Origin: Larix kaempferi
Lineage: Eukaryota > Streptophyta > Pinopsida > Pinales > Pinaceae
Length of the DNA: 64,000 bases
Assembly: GCA_027924585.1 (NCBI GenBank)
Contig: BSBM01000260.1
Coordinates: 16,492,001-16,556,000, forward strand
Direction: 5' to 3'
Part shown: positions 1 to 9,192 of the stretch, one piece after another
Layout: each line of letters begins with the position of its first letter
How positions within the stretch are numbered: the stretch's first letter is position 1
The notes under the pieces: generated by a model
Database searches by the model: none
What the model was told of the DNA's origin: nothing
Seen by the model: only the letters and a program-made list of their open reading frames with translations
Position numbers and translations under genes: made by a program

Positions 1-301
1 GATTAGCTCCCACAATCTGAAAGAAGCCTGATAGAGCAAAGCTGGTACTACGAAAATACTTAAGAGAAACCAAATGAGGGTTCCAAAGAATGCCTAGGCC
101 ACCCACCGAACCATTGGCATCGGTGGCCATCCTGTTACATCTAGGCCAGGCTTTCCTGGCTACTTTTGCCAAATCCTCCCCCGAGCATTTAGTTTCTTGG
201 AGAAAGATAATCCATGGTTGTTCCACCTCTATTTTCCTTTTTAGAATACGAATCTTTAAAGGGCTGTTACAGCCTCTTATATTCCAAGAGATAATATTCA
301 T
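1..301 (-). CDS. LINE-A ORF2, N-terminal endonuclease part (runs off window)
   Basis: The minus strand is open from an ATG at 301-299 to the window edge, about 100 codons with no stop. The protein starts MNIISWNIRGC and carries FLQETKCS near residue 36, the asparagine and glutamate motifs of the APE-type endonuclease of plant L1-like LINEs. The endonuclease nicks target DNA for target-primed reverse transcription. The start lies 11 bases beyond the stop of ORF1 (313), the usual ORF1-ORF2 spacing in plant LINEs, which supports this ATG. The rest of ORF2 (reverse transcriptase, RNase H) would lie outside the window. Unlike ORF1 this part has no visible break. Confidence 0.85.
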   Translation of the reverse strand, partial: MNIISWNIRGCNSPLKIRILKRKIEVEQPWIIFLQETKCSGEDLAKVARKAWPRCNRMATDANGSVGGLGILWNPHLVSLKYFRSTSFALSGFFQIVGAN

Positions 302-312
302 GAACAACTAAT

Positions 313-1731
313 TTAGGGTTTAAGAGCCAGAGCCGCCTCTATGGTCGGGTATTGGCCAGAGCTAATTAGATTTTTCCCTAGACATTGGATCCTTTGTTTA
401 CTGGTGGGTCTGCCCCATTTTTCTCCCTTTCCTTTTCGTTTTCCTTCAACTTCCTTTAGCGAGCCCTTCAGAACCCCAAGGTTCTTGTTGGTTTTAGAGA
501 TAATGATGGCTTTCTCCAGAAGGTTTACCTGCTGAGGCGAGACGTCCTTTGGGTTACTGACTGCGAAAGCCGCTTCTAGTCCATCCAGATCCAGGTCATC
601 TAAGATCATATCCTCCCCCTCCATGTCTTCCTCCGCAGTTGTCCGGTCTTCCATTATAACTTCCTGGGTAGGTGCCTTCTCCACCTGCTTCGGGTCCGAT
701 AACTTGTCCTCACTTGCCTTCTGAGTGGCCTGGTCCTTTTGTTTATCCACGGAAGAGGGTTCTTCTTGCAGTGCTGCAAAATGATTTTGGGTCTGAATTT
801 TTTTGTTGATCTCATGGCCAGAACCAGCACCCTTCTTAGCCGTTCTCTTTCGATTGATTACCTTGGTGAATCCCTCCCCATCCTTACCCTCTGGTCCAGC
901 CATTGATCTCCCAGGTGGGTTATTTAGGGGGCAATCCCTAAACAGGTGGCCATGTTCATGGCAGCGGCGACACCTGAAAGGTAGCTGTTCATAGTCAATA
1001 GCTTGAATTCAATCCTCATCGTCGTGTGTTAACTCAATAGCTTCAGGCAGATCCTGGGATATATCGAGATACACACACAATTTGGCATATGAAATATACT
1101 TAGCTTGCTTTTTCTACTCCGAGATCTTGACAAAATCACCCAGAGTATTGCCAATATCCTTAAGGATCTCTTCTTTCCAGTATTCTGTAGGCAGCGAGTA
1201 AAGCCTTAACCAGACCGGGGCAATGGTCATATTTTCAGTGTCGGGATTGAAGCGCTCTTTCCAGGTGCGCAGGTATAGCCCTGCTGAATGAAAGAAGTAA
1301 GGCCCGTTATCGAAAATTCTCACCCTGTCCTCGGTATTGAAAAAGACCACTGTGAAAAACCCCTTAGCTCCGAGTTGAAGGTCAAAATGCCCTTGAGGCT
1401 TCCAGGTGGTTTTTATCCACCAGATCAGAGCTCTTTCGTTCGGCCATAGGCCAATAAACTTTCCAATCAGGGCGTGATCCTTTAGGTGTTGAACCTCATC
1501 CCTGAAACTTGTCGATCTGATCTTCAACTTTGGCACCGCCTTGGACTTAGGAAAACATTGTCCGAGTTTCCTCCCTGACCCATCAAATGCATCCAGAGGG
1601 GTTGTACCACTAGTCCCTTCTCCTCCCGTCCCTGGAAGGTGGTTTTTTGCTGGATCTGTTCCCTTTCCTTTCTCAACCTCCTTCACAGAGGATATGGGGG
1701 GTGTCTCCACCCCCATAGATTCCTCTCCCAT
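313..1731 (-). pseudogene. LINE-A ORF1 (DUF4283-like, CCHC knuckle), two in-frame stops
   Basis: One frame runs from the ATG at 1731-1729 to the stop at 315-313, broken by TAG at 1116-1114 and TGA at 1011-1009. The first 205 codons hold a DUF4283-like region (LIGKFIGLWP, VWLRLYSLPTEYW). After the stops comes a CCHC zinc knuckle, CRRCHEHGHLFRDC, encoded by 972-931, followed by a charged, low-complexity tail. ORF1 proteins of plant LINEs bind RNA and form the ribonucleoprotein. The frame is shared by all three segments, so these are point stops, not frameshifts. No upstream in-frame ATG occurs before a TGA, so 1731 is the best start. Confidence 0.85.
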
Positions 1732-1875
1732 GGAACCGTCCGGCCCGTGCAGCTGAGAAAAAGCGGCCCGGCCCGATCCTGAAATGGCTATGCTAAATCT
1801 GACCCAGAATCAGAACCCTAGAGCGCCATCGAAACCTCCCGCCTCTGCTCCTGCGACATCCTCTCTCCCAGTTGA
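1732..1875 (-). other. LINE-A 5' leader
   Basis: GC-rich sequence immediately upstream of LINE-A ORF1 gives way to AT-rich DNA at about 1875, which probably marks the 5' end of the element. No target-site duplication can be tested because the 3' end is outside the window. Confidence 0.4.
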
Positions 1876-2070
1876 TGTTGAATAAAACAATAAAATATAA
1901 TCATGAAAATCTAATTCTAATTTTCCTTTTTTTAATTATTTCTTCGCATGAAATAACATATGTAACATTTAATAAACACATTTTCTCATGAAAATTAAAT
2001 TTCATTATTTTCTTAAACATAAACGAGTAAATTTTTATATTAAAAAGGGTTGTCGATCAATCAAAGAACA

Positions 2071-2265
2071 TCAAATACAAAATTTAGAAATTCTAAATTT
2101 AACCTTTAGACCAAAACTCCTCCCATCACAATCTCGAGGGGATATTAACCAGTCCTTTCTACTACAGTTTTGCTTCCTCATAGATTCTTGAGACCAAGAG
2201 TAAATCTTGGCAAACTGCTTGCACAATAATATAGAGAAATAAAAAAAGACTAAATAGGATTTCAC
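2071..2265 (-). pseudogene. possible LINE ORF2 scrap
   Basis: A short minus-strand frame contains KQNCSRKDWLI followed by a DCDGRSF-like segment. It resembles the linker between endonuclease and reverse transcriptase of plant LINEs, where a K-Q-K-S-R-x-x-W-L-x-x-G-D-x-N-T pattern is usual. It lies just downstream of the LINE-B ORF1 stop (2369), where ORF2 of that element would be, so it may be an internally deleted remnant of LINE-B ORF2. The match is short and other origins are possible. Confidence 0.3.
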
Positions 2266-2368
2266 GATCTACTTCTTATTTTCATTGGTTGCATAAATGG
2301 AGTGAAGTTTTTTTTATTGACAATAGTAATCTAGGTTTCCTTATTTCTTGCATCTAGTGGATCAAGTT

Positions 2369-3473
2369 TTATGACAACTCATAGTCCTCCGCTTGATCCG
2401 CCCAACTCCCCAAGCTCTTCAAGTTGAATTGTGGTTTATCCTTTGAAGAGCTGTGATTGTTCTCTGCAGATTGAGAAGTTTGTACTGGTTGTTGATTAGA
2501 TTATTCTTTTGGTGAGTCTCACTAACATCCATCTTAATTAGATCAAGAGTCTCTTTGGGGGAACCCATATATGAGGTTTATTTCTGATTGATCTGTAAGT
2601 TGGATTGTGGTTTATTCTTCAAAGAGTTGCGATTGTTCTTTGTAGATTGAGAAGTTTGAATTGATTGTTGGTTGGATGACCCCTTCTTGTGAGTCTTATT
2701 TTAATGTTCATCTTAATCGGATCAAGAGCCTCTTTGGGGGATCCCAAATCTAGGGTTTCTTTCTAGTTGATAAGTTGATGCTATTCCTTTGTACCTACCC
2801 ACCATGTACGTTTGCGGCGGGGATTCTTATATCCCATGTTCTTAAGGGGATTTGAACAATGGGATGTTGTATGTCCTATTTCATAGCAATATCTGCATCA
2901 AAATGCTACCTACTCGTAATCAAGCTTTTGTGACCATGAGAAGTTAGGGATACTAAATTTATTTATGTTGGAAATCCTTTATTGAAGTCCATTTCCAAAC
3001 ATATCCAAGCGAAATTTGTGGTGTTGTGATTTAATGTTTCAGAGCTACAAAAGTGATATTTTCCAAGGGATTCTCCTACGACACGAAGGGAGGTGCAGCT
3101 CCAAAAATGCAAGGGTGGATTCAATATCCTAACCCATATAGGATTTGAGGAGAGGGAATATGTCAAATGGTTAAAGGAGGGAGTCCAAATTTTCATGCAT
3201 AATCCATAATTTCCCCAAAACCAGGGCCCTGACTCAAAAACCAGATCCCTATCTTTAATGATACCAAATTCTACAATGAAAAACCCATTTGCAAAAGGGT
3301 AAATAAAGGCTTCCTCCATCAAAAGGGGATTCTAAGCACAAGAAATCCATTTATGTAGGCTAACTACTCGTGTCCAAAAACCATTGAAATGGCACACCAA
3401 GCCATGTGAGCAGTAGAAACGAGCTTGGTCTTTAGCTTTGGGATCAATTGGAATAGTAATGGAAGGAGATTCT
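2369..3473 (-). pseudogene. LINE-B ORF1, main part, decayed
   Basis: From 3473 downward the minus strand encodes a DUF4283-like ORF1 (LVCHFNGFW, FESGPWFWGNYGLCMKIW, NPIWVRI). The stop at 3334-3332 and another at 2965-2963 are in frame. It continues to a CCHC knuckle, CRYCYEIGHTTSHC, encoded by 2897-2856, preceded by two further stops. A Q/N/S-rich tail and the sequence SWADQAEDYELS end at a TAA at 2371-2369. The first residues of the gene lie at 21398-21287: the Copia-A element inserted in this reading frame. It is a different family from LINE-A. Function when intact: RNA-binding ORF1 protein. Confidence 0.8.
2422..2770. repeat. two-copy tandem repeat, period about 175 bp
   Basis: A block starting GTTGAATTGTGG at about 2422 recurs as GTTGGATTGTGG at about 2597, with parallel similarity along roughly 165 bases. 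Both copies lie in the C-terminal, Q/N/S-rich part of LINE-B ORF1. The duplication therefore lengthened the disordered tail of the ORF1 protein before or after the element died. Confidence 0.7.
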
Positions 3474-3702
3474 TGTTGGAATATTTTATATTCCTTGGAA
3501 GGTAATAATGTCTTTGTATTATGTCGGAAGATATCCACAATCTTATGTAAAAGAGTAATACATTTATCCCATATTCATTATGGTAAAATATACTCTTGAT
3601 ATTCATTATTATATAAAGAGATGTTATTATGGAGAATAATATTATCCCACATGTAATACGTGAGAGTAATTCCTCCTCATCTCTTAGTATATAATTCCAA
3701 CA
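3474..3702 (-). repeat. Copia-A 3'-side LTR (229 bp)
   Basis: The block is bounded by TGTTGGAA and TTCCAACA, perfect 8-base inverted ends typical of Copia LTRs. RT coding sequence abuts it at 3703 with no polypurine tract between. About 53 bases near its RT-proximal end (TATACTAAGAGATGAGGAG on the minus strand) recur inverted at about 8074-8126 inside the 5' LTR. Otherwise it does not align with the 5' LTR. Because the target duplication lies outside it, it is taken as the downstream end of Copia-A and not as an independent solo LTR. Confidence 0.6.
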
Positions 3703-4870
3703 CTTTACACCGGACTGAAAAGGTGTAGGAGTAGGTTTACAATCACTCATGTGGAAACAAGCCAATAAATCTGTAGCATACCTCAGTTGAGAGAGAAAAA
3801 TACCATCTTCCAGATGCCAAATTTGAAGGCCCAATAAATAGTGTAATATATCGAGATCAGTCATTTCAAACTGCTTGTGAAGGTCACTTTTCATACTTTG
3901 AATGAGAACAAGTTGGCTGCTAGTGATAATAAGATCATCCACATATAAAAAAATAACAATTCTATTATCATTAACATGCTTAACATACAGGTTAGGGTCA
4001 GATATACAACACTTAAAACCATTATTTAATAAATATGCATCAATTTTATCATACCAAGCCCTAGGTGCTTGTTTAAGACCATATAAAGACTTGTGTAATT
4101 TACATACTAAACTTGATGATTCAGCATTAATAAAACCAAGAGGCTGTTGCATAGAAATATCTTCATTAAGATCACCATTTAAAAAAGCACGTTTAACATC
4201 CATTTGGTGTATTTCTCATTTATAAGATGAAGCAATAGATAAAATGGTTCTTATTGTATTCATTTTAGCAACAAGAGAAAAAGTTTTGTTATAATCTATA
4301 CCTTCAAGTTGATTAAAACCCTTTGCAACTAATCTAGCTTTATACTTTTCAATCTGTCCTTCCGCAGTAAATTTAGTTTTATAAACCCATTTACAACCAA
4401 CTAAATTATTTCCCGAAGGAAGAGGAACAAGAGACCAAGTCTTGTTCTTCATAAGAGAATCATACTCAAAAGTCATACCTTGTTCCCAATGAGGTTTACC
4501 CTTAGCTTGAGCATAAGAGGTAGGATCATCTGTGGCCAAAACTTTGGTCATAAGAGCAAAGTTATATCTAGTTCTATGAGTATCAAAAGGGATTCCGATA
4601 TCACTTCCTGCAGATTCAAGTGTTTTCCAGGCCCAAACAGGAAGGTTAGAAGGGACATAAGTCACTTCAGGAGCTTCGAGAAATTCAGGTGGAATACTTG
4701 AAGAAGAATAAGAAGGTGAACTAATACCAGTCACAAAACTAGAAGGAGTAATCGAGATAGGAGTAACAGGTGATAAGGGAATATTCAAAGTAACATGAGG
4801 TTCAACAGACTTAGGTGGTGGAGAGACTTCAATAAATTGAACATCTCTTCTAATGAGGACACTTTGATTA
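3703..4870 (-). pseudogene. pol: Copia-A reverse transcriptase, truncated
   Basis: Copia-type RT (RVT_2): WVYKTKF, YKARLVAKGF, then MDVKRAFLNGDL, YGLKQAPRAWYDKI and the catalytic box FLYVDDLIITS near 3935. An in-frame TGA at 4218-4216 replaces a codon just before the MDVKRAF motif. Both halves are in one frame. The protein ends after PTPTPFQSGVK at 3703, where the LTR begins, so the last part of RT and all of RNase H are deleted. It would have copied element RNA into cDNA. Confidence 0.9.
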
Positions 4871-5653
4871 GAAGGATCAAACAACCTATAAGCCTTAGAA
4901 TCCTCAGAATAACCAATGAATATACACTTGTGAGACTTGGGTTCTAACTTTTTTCGTTTTTCATGAGAAATATGAGCCCAACATTCACAACCAAACACTT
5001 TAAAGTTACTAATATATGGTTTTCTACCATTCCATTTTTCTTCAGGGGTAACATGCCTAACAGTTTTTGAAGGAACTCTATTTTAAATAAAGTTAGCACA
5101 ACTTATGGCTTCGGCCCAAAATTTCTTATGTAATCCTTTAGAATAAAGCATACATCTAGCCATCTCAGCTAAAGTTCGGTTTTTCCTTTCAGCAACACCA
5201 TTTTGTTGAGGTATGTAAGGAACAGTCTTTTGATGTTGAATTCCATGCTTAGATAAAAAACTTCAAATTATTTCTTAATGAATGCCCCCCATCATCAGTT
5301 CTTAAAATCTTAATCTTTTTACCAAATTCGTTTTCAACCAAGGATTTAAATACTTGAAATTTAGAAAAAGTTTCATTTTTATGTTTCAAAAAATAAACCC
5401 ATGATTTTCTACTAAAGTCATCAATAAAAGTAAGAAAATAAGTTGCATTGGAGATAGAAGGAACTTTAAGAGGACCACAAATGTCACTATGAATTAATTG
5501 CAAAGATTCTTTAGCACACCAAGCTTTACCTTTATCAAACATTTCTGTATGATGTTTACCAAGAACACAACCTTGACAATCACCATTAGTAGACGAAATA
5601 TTAGGCAAGCCAAGTACCATTTTAGTTAACATTTGCATTTTACCATAATTCAA
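4871..5653 (-). pseudogene. pol: Copia-A integrase
   Basis: The minus strand shows the GAG-pre-integrase CxxC (CQGCVLGKHH), then the integrase core with HSDICGPL and LRTDDGG, carrying two of the three acidic catalytic residues, and FIDDFSRKSWVYFLK between them. A frameshift after the second aspartate separates this from the C-terminal segment beginning FGCECWAHISHEKRKK at about 4995, which reads on into RT. The glutamate region falls in the damaged stretch 5000-5250. Role when intact: insertion of cDNA into the chromosome. Confidence 0.85.
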
Positions 5654-5854
5654 ATGACCTAATATTTCATGCCATAATTTACTTAGTTCATCAACATGAG
5701 CAATATAGGAATAAAAAGGTTGTCTTTTAGTTGAATTAAAACCAACAAATTTATATAAACCAGCAGTATGATCAACAGGACCAGAAGAAACTACTTTGAA
5801 AATTTGATTGATATCTTTAAGAACATATTTATCAGGCCAAGCTTCAAATTTAAA

Positions 5855-6190
5855 TCATTTTTGACATGCACGATAAATAGAAAGAAAATTGATAGGCATA
5901 TTTTCGACATGAAAAACATCTTCCAATTGACCATTAGCAACATTAACATTACCATAACCAATTACGGAAAGTTGTTTACCATCACCTATAGATACTTTCT
6001 GAGATGTGTTTTTGTTATTGTCATAAGATGAAAATAAAGAAGCATTACCAATCATATGTTTAGAAGTACCAGGATCCATTATCCATTCCACTTTGGAAGA
6101 AGAATTACTAGAAGAAACAACAGAAGCACACACGGCTACTTGTGATTCATCAGAACCATTCTTTTTAGCTTTAGCTTTTAAACGTTTCAA
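5855..6190 (-). pseudogene. pol: Copia-A aspartic protease
   Basis: The frame contains VEWIMDPGTSKHM, corresponding to the Copia protease active site W-x-x-D-S-G-A-S-x-H-M. The serine is replaced by proline, so the catalytic triplet is D-P-G. Downstream IGYGNVNV and PINFLSI match the rest of the domain. The segment is separated from gag by a frameshift near 6330 and lies in a different frame from integrase. Confidence 0.75.
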
Positions 6191-6240
6191 TTTAAATCAA
6201 TTCTTTTAAGGATGATTAGTTTTACAAGGATCATACACTT

Positions 6241-6975
6241 TCATCTTCTTACTATTGTCATGATGTGCATTAGAAGCATTACCAGATTTATTAGTAGGAT
6301 TTGAAGTGTGTGAATTAGAACCTTTAAAACTATTAAAAAAATTATGTTATGTGCCATAAGAGCCTTATTAGGTGTTAGTTGTCCTGAAACAATTAACCTT
6401 TCTTGCTCATTAATCAATCCTTTACAAAAATCATCAAAAGTAGGTTTCGTGGTATTTGAAGACAATTCAAGAGCTCTATTCCTAGTTTGAATGAACATAT
6501 CAAAACAAGATGGAAATTTTTGTTCTACATGAATTATAGGAGTAGTGTCTGTTTTCTTGTAATTTGTACCACAATTATTTAATTTTTCATTTAAATTTTT
6601 CACTTCAACAAGATATAATTCTACTCTATCAAAGTTAGTAGGATCTAGCTCATAAATCTTCTTTTCAAGGTAATAAGCAGAAACATCATCAGATTTATCA
6701 AATAAGGAAGCAATAATTTTCCATACCTCAACAGGGCTATCTTTTTCCTCTATACTTACCTAAAGACTATCTGCAACTATTTGACCAATGAGCCCTCTTG
6801 CTTGATCACATTTATCTTCCCATATAGCCAAAGCTTGAGCATCAACAGGTTTTGTGTGTTCACCATTAACAATCCTCCATAGATTCTTACTCCTGAGAAC
6901 ATCAATCATTTTTCTCTTCCATGCAAGATAGTTAGGACCAACAATTTCAGGAACATAAGCTACTTCTGAAGTCAT
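6241..6975 (-). pseudogene. gag: Copia-A gag (UBN2-like)
   Basis: The conserved start is the ATG at 6975 (MTSEVAYVPEIVGPNYLAWK), although the frame is open slightly further upstream. The capsid-type UBN2 domain (NYLAWKRKMIDVLRSKNLW, FDKSDDVSAYYLEKKI) continues through an in-frame TAG near 6760 to about 6330. There a T-rich run shifts the frame into the zinc-knuckle/protease linker. The nucleocapsid CCHC motif is degenerate. The gag protein would have packaged element RNA. Confidence 0.8.
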
Positions 6976-7149
6976 AATGATAGAAATTTTGACTAGAAAC
7001 CCAAATTCTAGAAATGACAAGAGAAAGATAGTGAATAACAGAAAACTGAAAAAACACTTTACCGTACTGATCTAAATCTGCAAAAAAATCAATTAGAAAA
7101 AAAACAGTAAAGGAAAGAGAAACTTTTACTTACAACCCTTTTGATTGAG

Positions 7150-7525
7150 TGCCCAGGGTTGCCCAAAATTATGTTATGTCCATGTCAGTGGATCCAGAAT
7201 AGTTTTTCCAGTTCCAAAAATAGGCTATAATAAAAATGCCGATAAAAATTGACCGTGTTATGAGGCCGAAAACAGTGTTGAATCTGCCGAAGATGGAAAC
7301 CTACACAAAGTCTACCAAACTTGGACGAAAGTTGTCGTTCTTGCCCAGAATTCTGTTCTGTCCACAATGGTGGATCCATAACAGCTTTTTCAGTTCCAAA
7401 AACAGGTTATAATAAAAATTCTAATAAATATTGACCGAGTTATGAGGCCGAAAACAGTGTTGAATCTGCCGAAGATGGAAACCTGCACAAAGTCTACCAA
7501 ACTTAGACAAAAATTGTCGTTTTGA
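7150..7525 (-). repeat. tandem duplication in Copia-A leader, period about 182 bp
   Basis: The segment AGGCCGAAAACAGTGTTGAA occurs at 7262 and again at 7444, with the surrounding 180 bases repeated. It lies between PBS and gag, so it is untranslated leader of the element and would duplicate any packaging or translation signal there. Confidence 0.75.
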
Positions 7526-7785
7526 CAACCGAAAGATAGATATCCTTGAGGAGAATCATAAAATCATATAGATCTACAAAAACAACATTATGAAACCCTT
7601 GAAAAATTTCTGCAAAAATCTACACAACAAGGTTAGGGTTAGAAATAAAAAACTACAGAAATATGCCCATATCTAAAGAGAACCTAATGGCTACCAGATA
7701 GAAAGCAAATCCACAAGAAATAATCAATGCCCAAATGATAAAATATTGTTTGAAAGCAATAGAAAGTGCGAGATCATAGCAACAA

Positions 7786-7797
7786 GCTCTGATACCA
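7786..7797 (-). other. Copia-A primer binding site (initiator tRNA-Met)
   Basis: On the minus strand the 12 bases read TGGTATCAGAGC, the sequence complementary to the 3' end of initiator tRNA-Met used by most plant Copia elements. It sits directly beside the LTR end at 7798 and fixes the element orientation as minus. Confidence 0.9.
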
Positions 7798-8241
7798 TGT
7801 CAGAGATATGGATCTAACTAAACTAACTTAGTTATCTATGCAAAACAATAACATATCACAGTAAATAAGAATAGAAAGAGAACAAGAGAAAAGAGTACAC
7901 CAGAAATACGTGGTTCACCCAATTGGCTATGTCCACGGGAAGGTAGTCTTCTATTATCTCCAGAATATCTCCCGAAACTTACAGAGAGCAATGCCAATAA
8001 CCCCAATACAATATAGCAATACTTGTGAAAGTATAGATCATGATGAGTGATGTGACTATCCCTTGACCCTATTATATACTAAGAGATGAGGAGAAATTAC
8101 TCTCACATATTACATGTGGGATAATATAAGACTACCTTCCCATGGACGTAGCCCAATTGGGTGAACCACATATATCTGGTGTACTCTTTTCTCTTGTTCT
8201 CTTTCTGTTCTTATTTAATGTGATATGTTATTATTTTGCAT
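7798..8241 (-). repeat. Copia-A 5' LTR, larger part, with long inverted arms
   Basis: Together with 21247-21286 this forms a 484-bp LTR that starts TGTCAGAGATATGG on the plus strand and ends in its near-perfect inverse. The first 153 bases (7798-7950) are an inverted copy of 8128-8241 plus 21247-21286. The arms include CACCCAATTGG and GTCCACGGG segments. The 177-bp centre carries TATATACTAAGAGATGAGG. The Gypsy element inserted in the second arm. Confidence 0.8.
8237..8241. repeat. left target-site duplication of Gypsy element (TGCAT)
   Basis: TGCAT directly precedes the LTR start TGTATTGG at 8242 and recurs at 21242-21246 directly after the other LTR. The exact 5-bp duplication defines the insertion limits. 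Confidence 0.95.
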
Positions 8242-9182
8242 TGTATTGGAGAAAACTCACCATGGCTTGGGAATACCACAACAGACAGATGACTACCAGA
8301 AATCTACTCAATTCTCAAAGCAATGCTATTATAAATGACAATGTTAAGATAATGGAGAAATGTAACCAACCTCGATCCAACGTTTGATGTAGATACCTGT
8401 TGGAGCTTTCAATCCGCGCACATCCAAGCACTTGTAATCTGCAAATTAGTCTTGACAACCAATATCTAACAAGTACATGTGATATATATAAATGACATTA
8501 ACATTATCAATAAAAATGGTCCATAATATCATAAGCAAATGTAACCCAATGTATAATAAACAACATTCACACCATGAATGGACGAGAATATGAGTATTTC
8601 TATTAATGAACAAGAAGAAGTACAAAGAGATACGACCTCTTGCCAACAACCAATCTGAACCAAGATCTAGATCAATCCACTTGTGCATCCACCACTTCAA
8701 TCCTCCATGAATGGAAAACTCAAACTAGAGAGGAGTTTGGAAGGTGAACATAACTGGTTCACAACTACAAGGATCAATGAGTGCAGACTCAAGATAGGGC
8801 AAAAATCCACTAGAGTGCCTTTACTATTCTCTTCTTCCTCTCGTCCATAAGCCATATGTGCTCGATATATAGTCCTCTCAAAGGTAGGTGAAAGGACACA
8901 TCGAGATGTTACTTGGGCAGATGGAGAGCCAAAGGTCACCCAATGACTGCTTTTTGGGAGTAAAAAGTAATTAATAGTGGTTTTTACCATTTTACTTGAT
9001 ACCCGCGGGCTATAGTGATGCAACTCGCGGGTACGCATGCTATAGTGATGCAACGTGCGGGTAGGAACAAAAATAGGGCAAACTGGTATCACTGAAGGAT
9101 AAAAATGGATCTGAGTCACTGAAATGGATCCTACAGGACAAAGAATGTTGATGCTCACAGGGTGGAAGATTTCTGTGTAACA
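8242..9182 (-). repeat. Gypsy 3' LTR (941 bp)
   Basis: The LTR runs from TGTATTGGAG to CTGTGTAACA and matches 20301-21241 at equal length. It contains a GC-rich patch at 9001-9063 with a CCCGCGGG palindrome and two direct copies of GCTATAGTGATGCAAC. The polypurine-type stretch lies just outside it at 9183. Confidence 0.95.
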
Positions 9183-9192
9183 GATGCCCCCT
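9183..9192 (-). other. Gypsy polypurine tract
   Basis: Read on the minus strand this is AGGGGGCATC directly before the 3' LTR, the expected place for the plus-strand primer. The pure G run is only five bases, so the assignment rests mainly on position. Confidence 0.6.
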
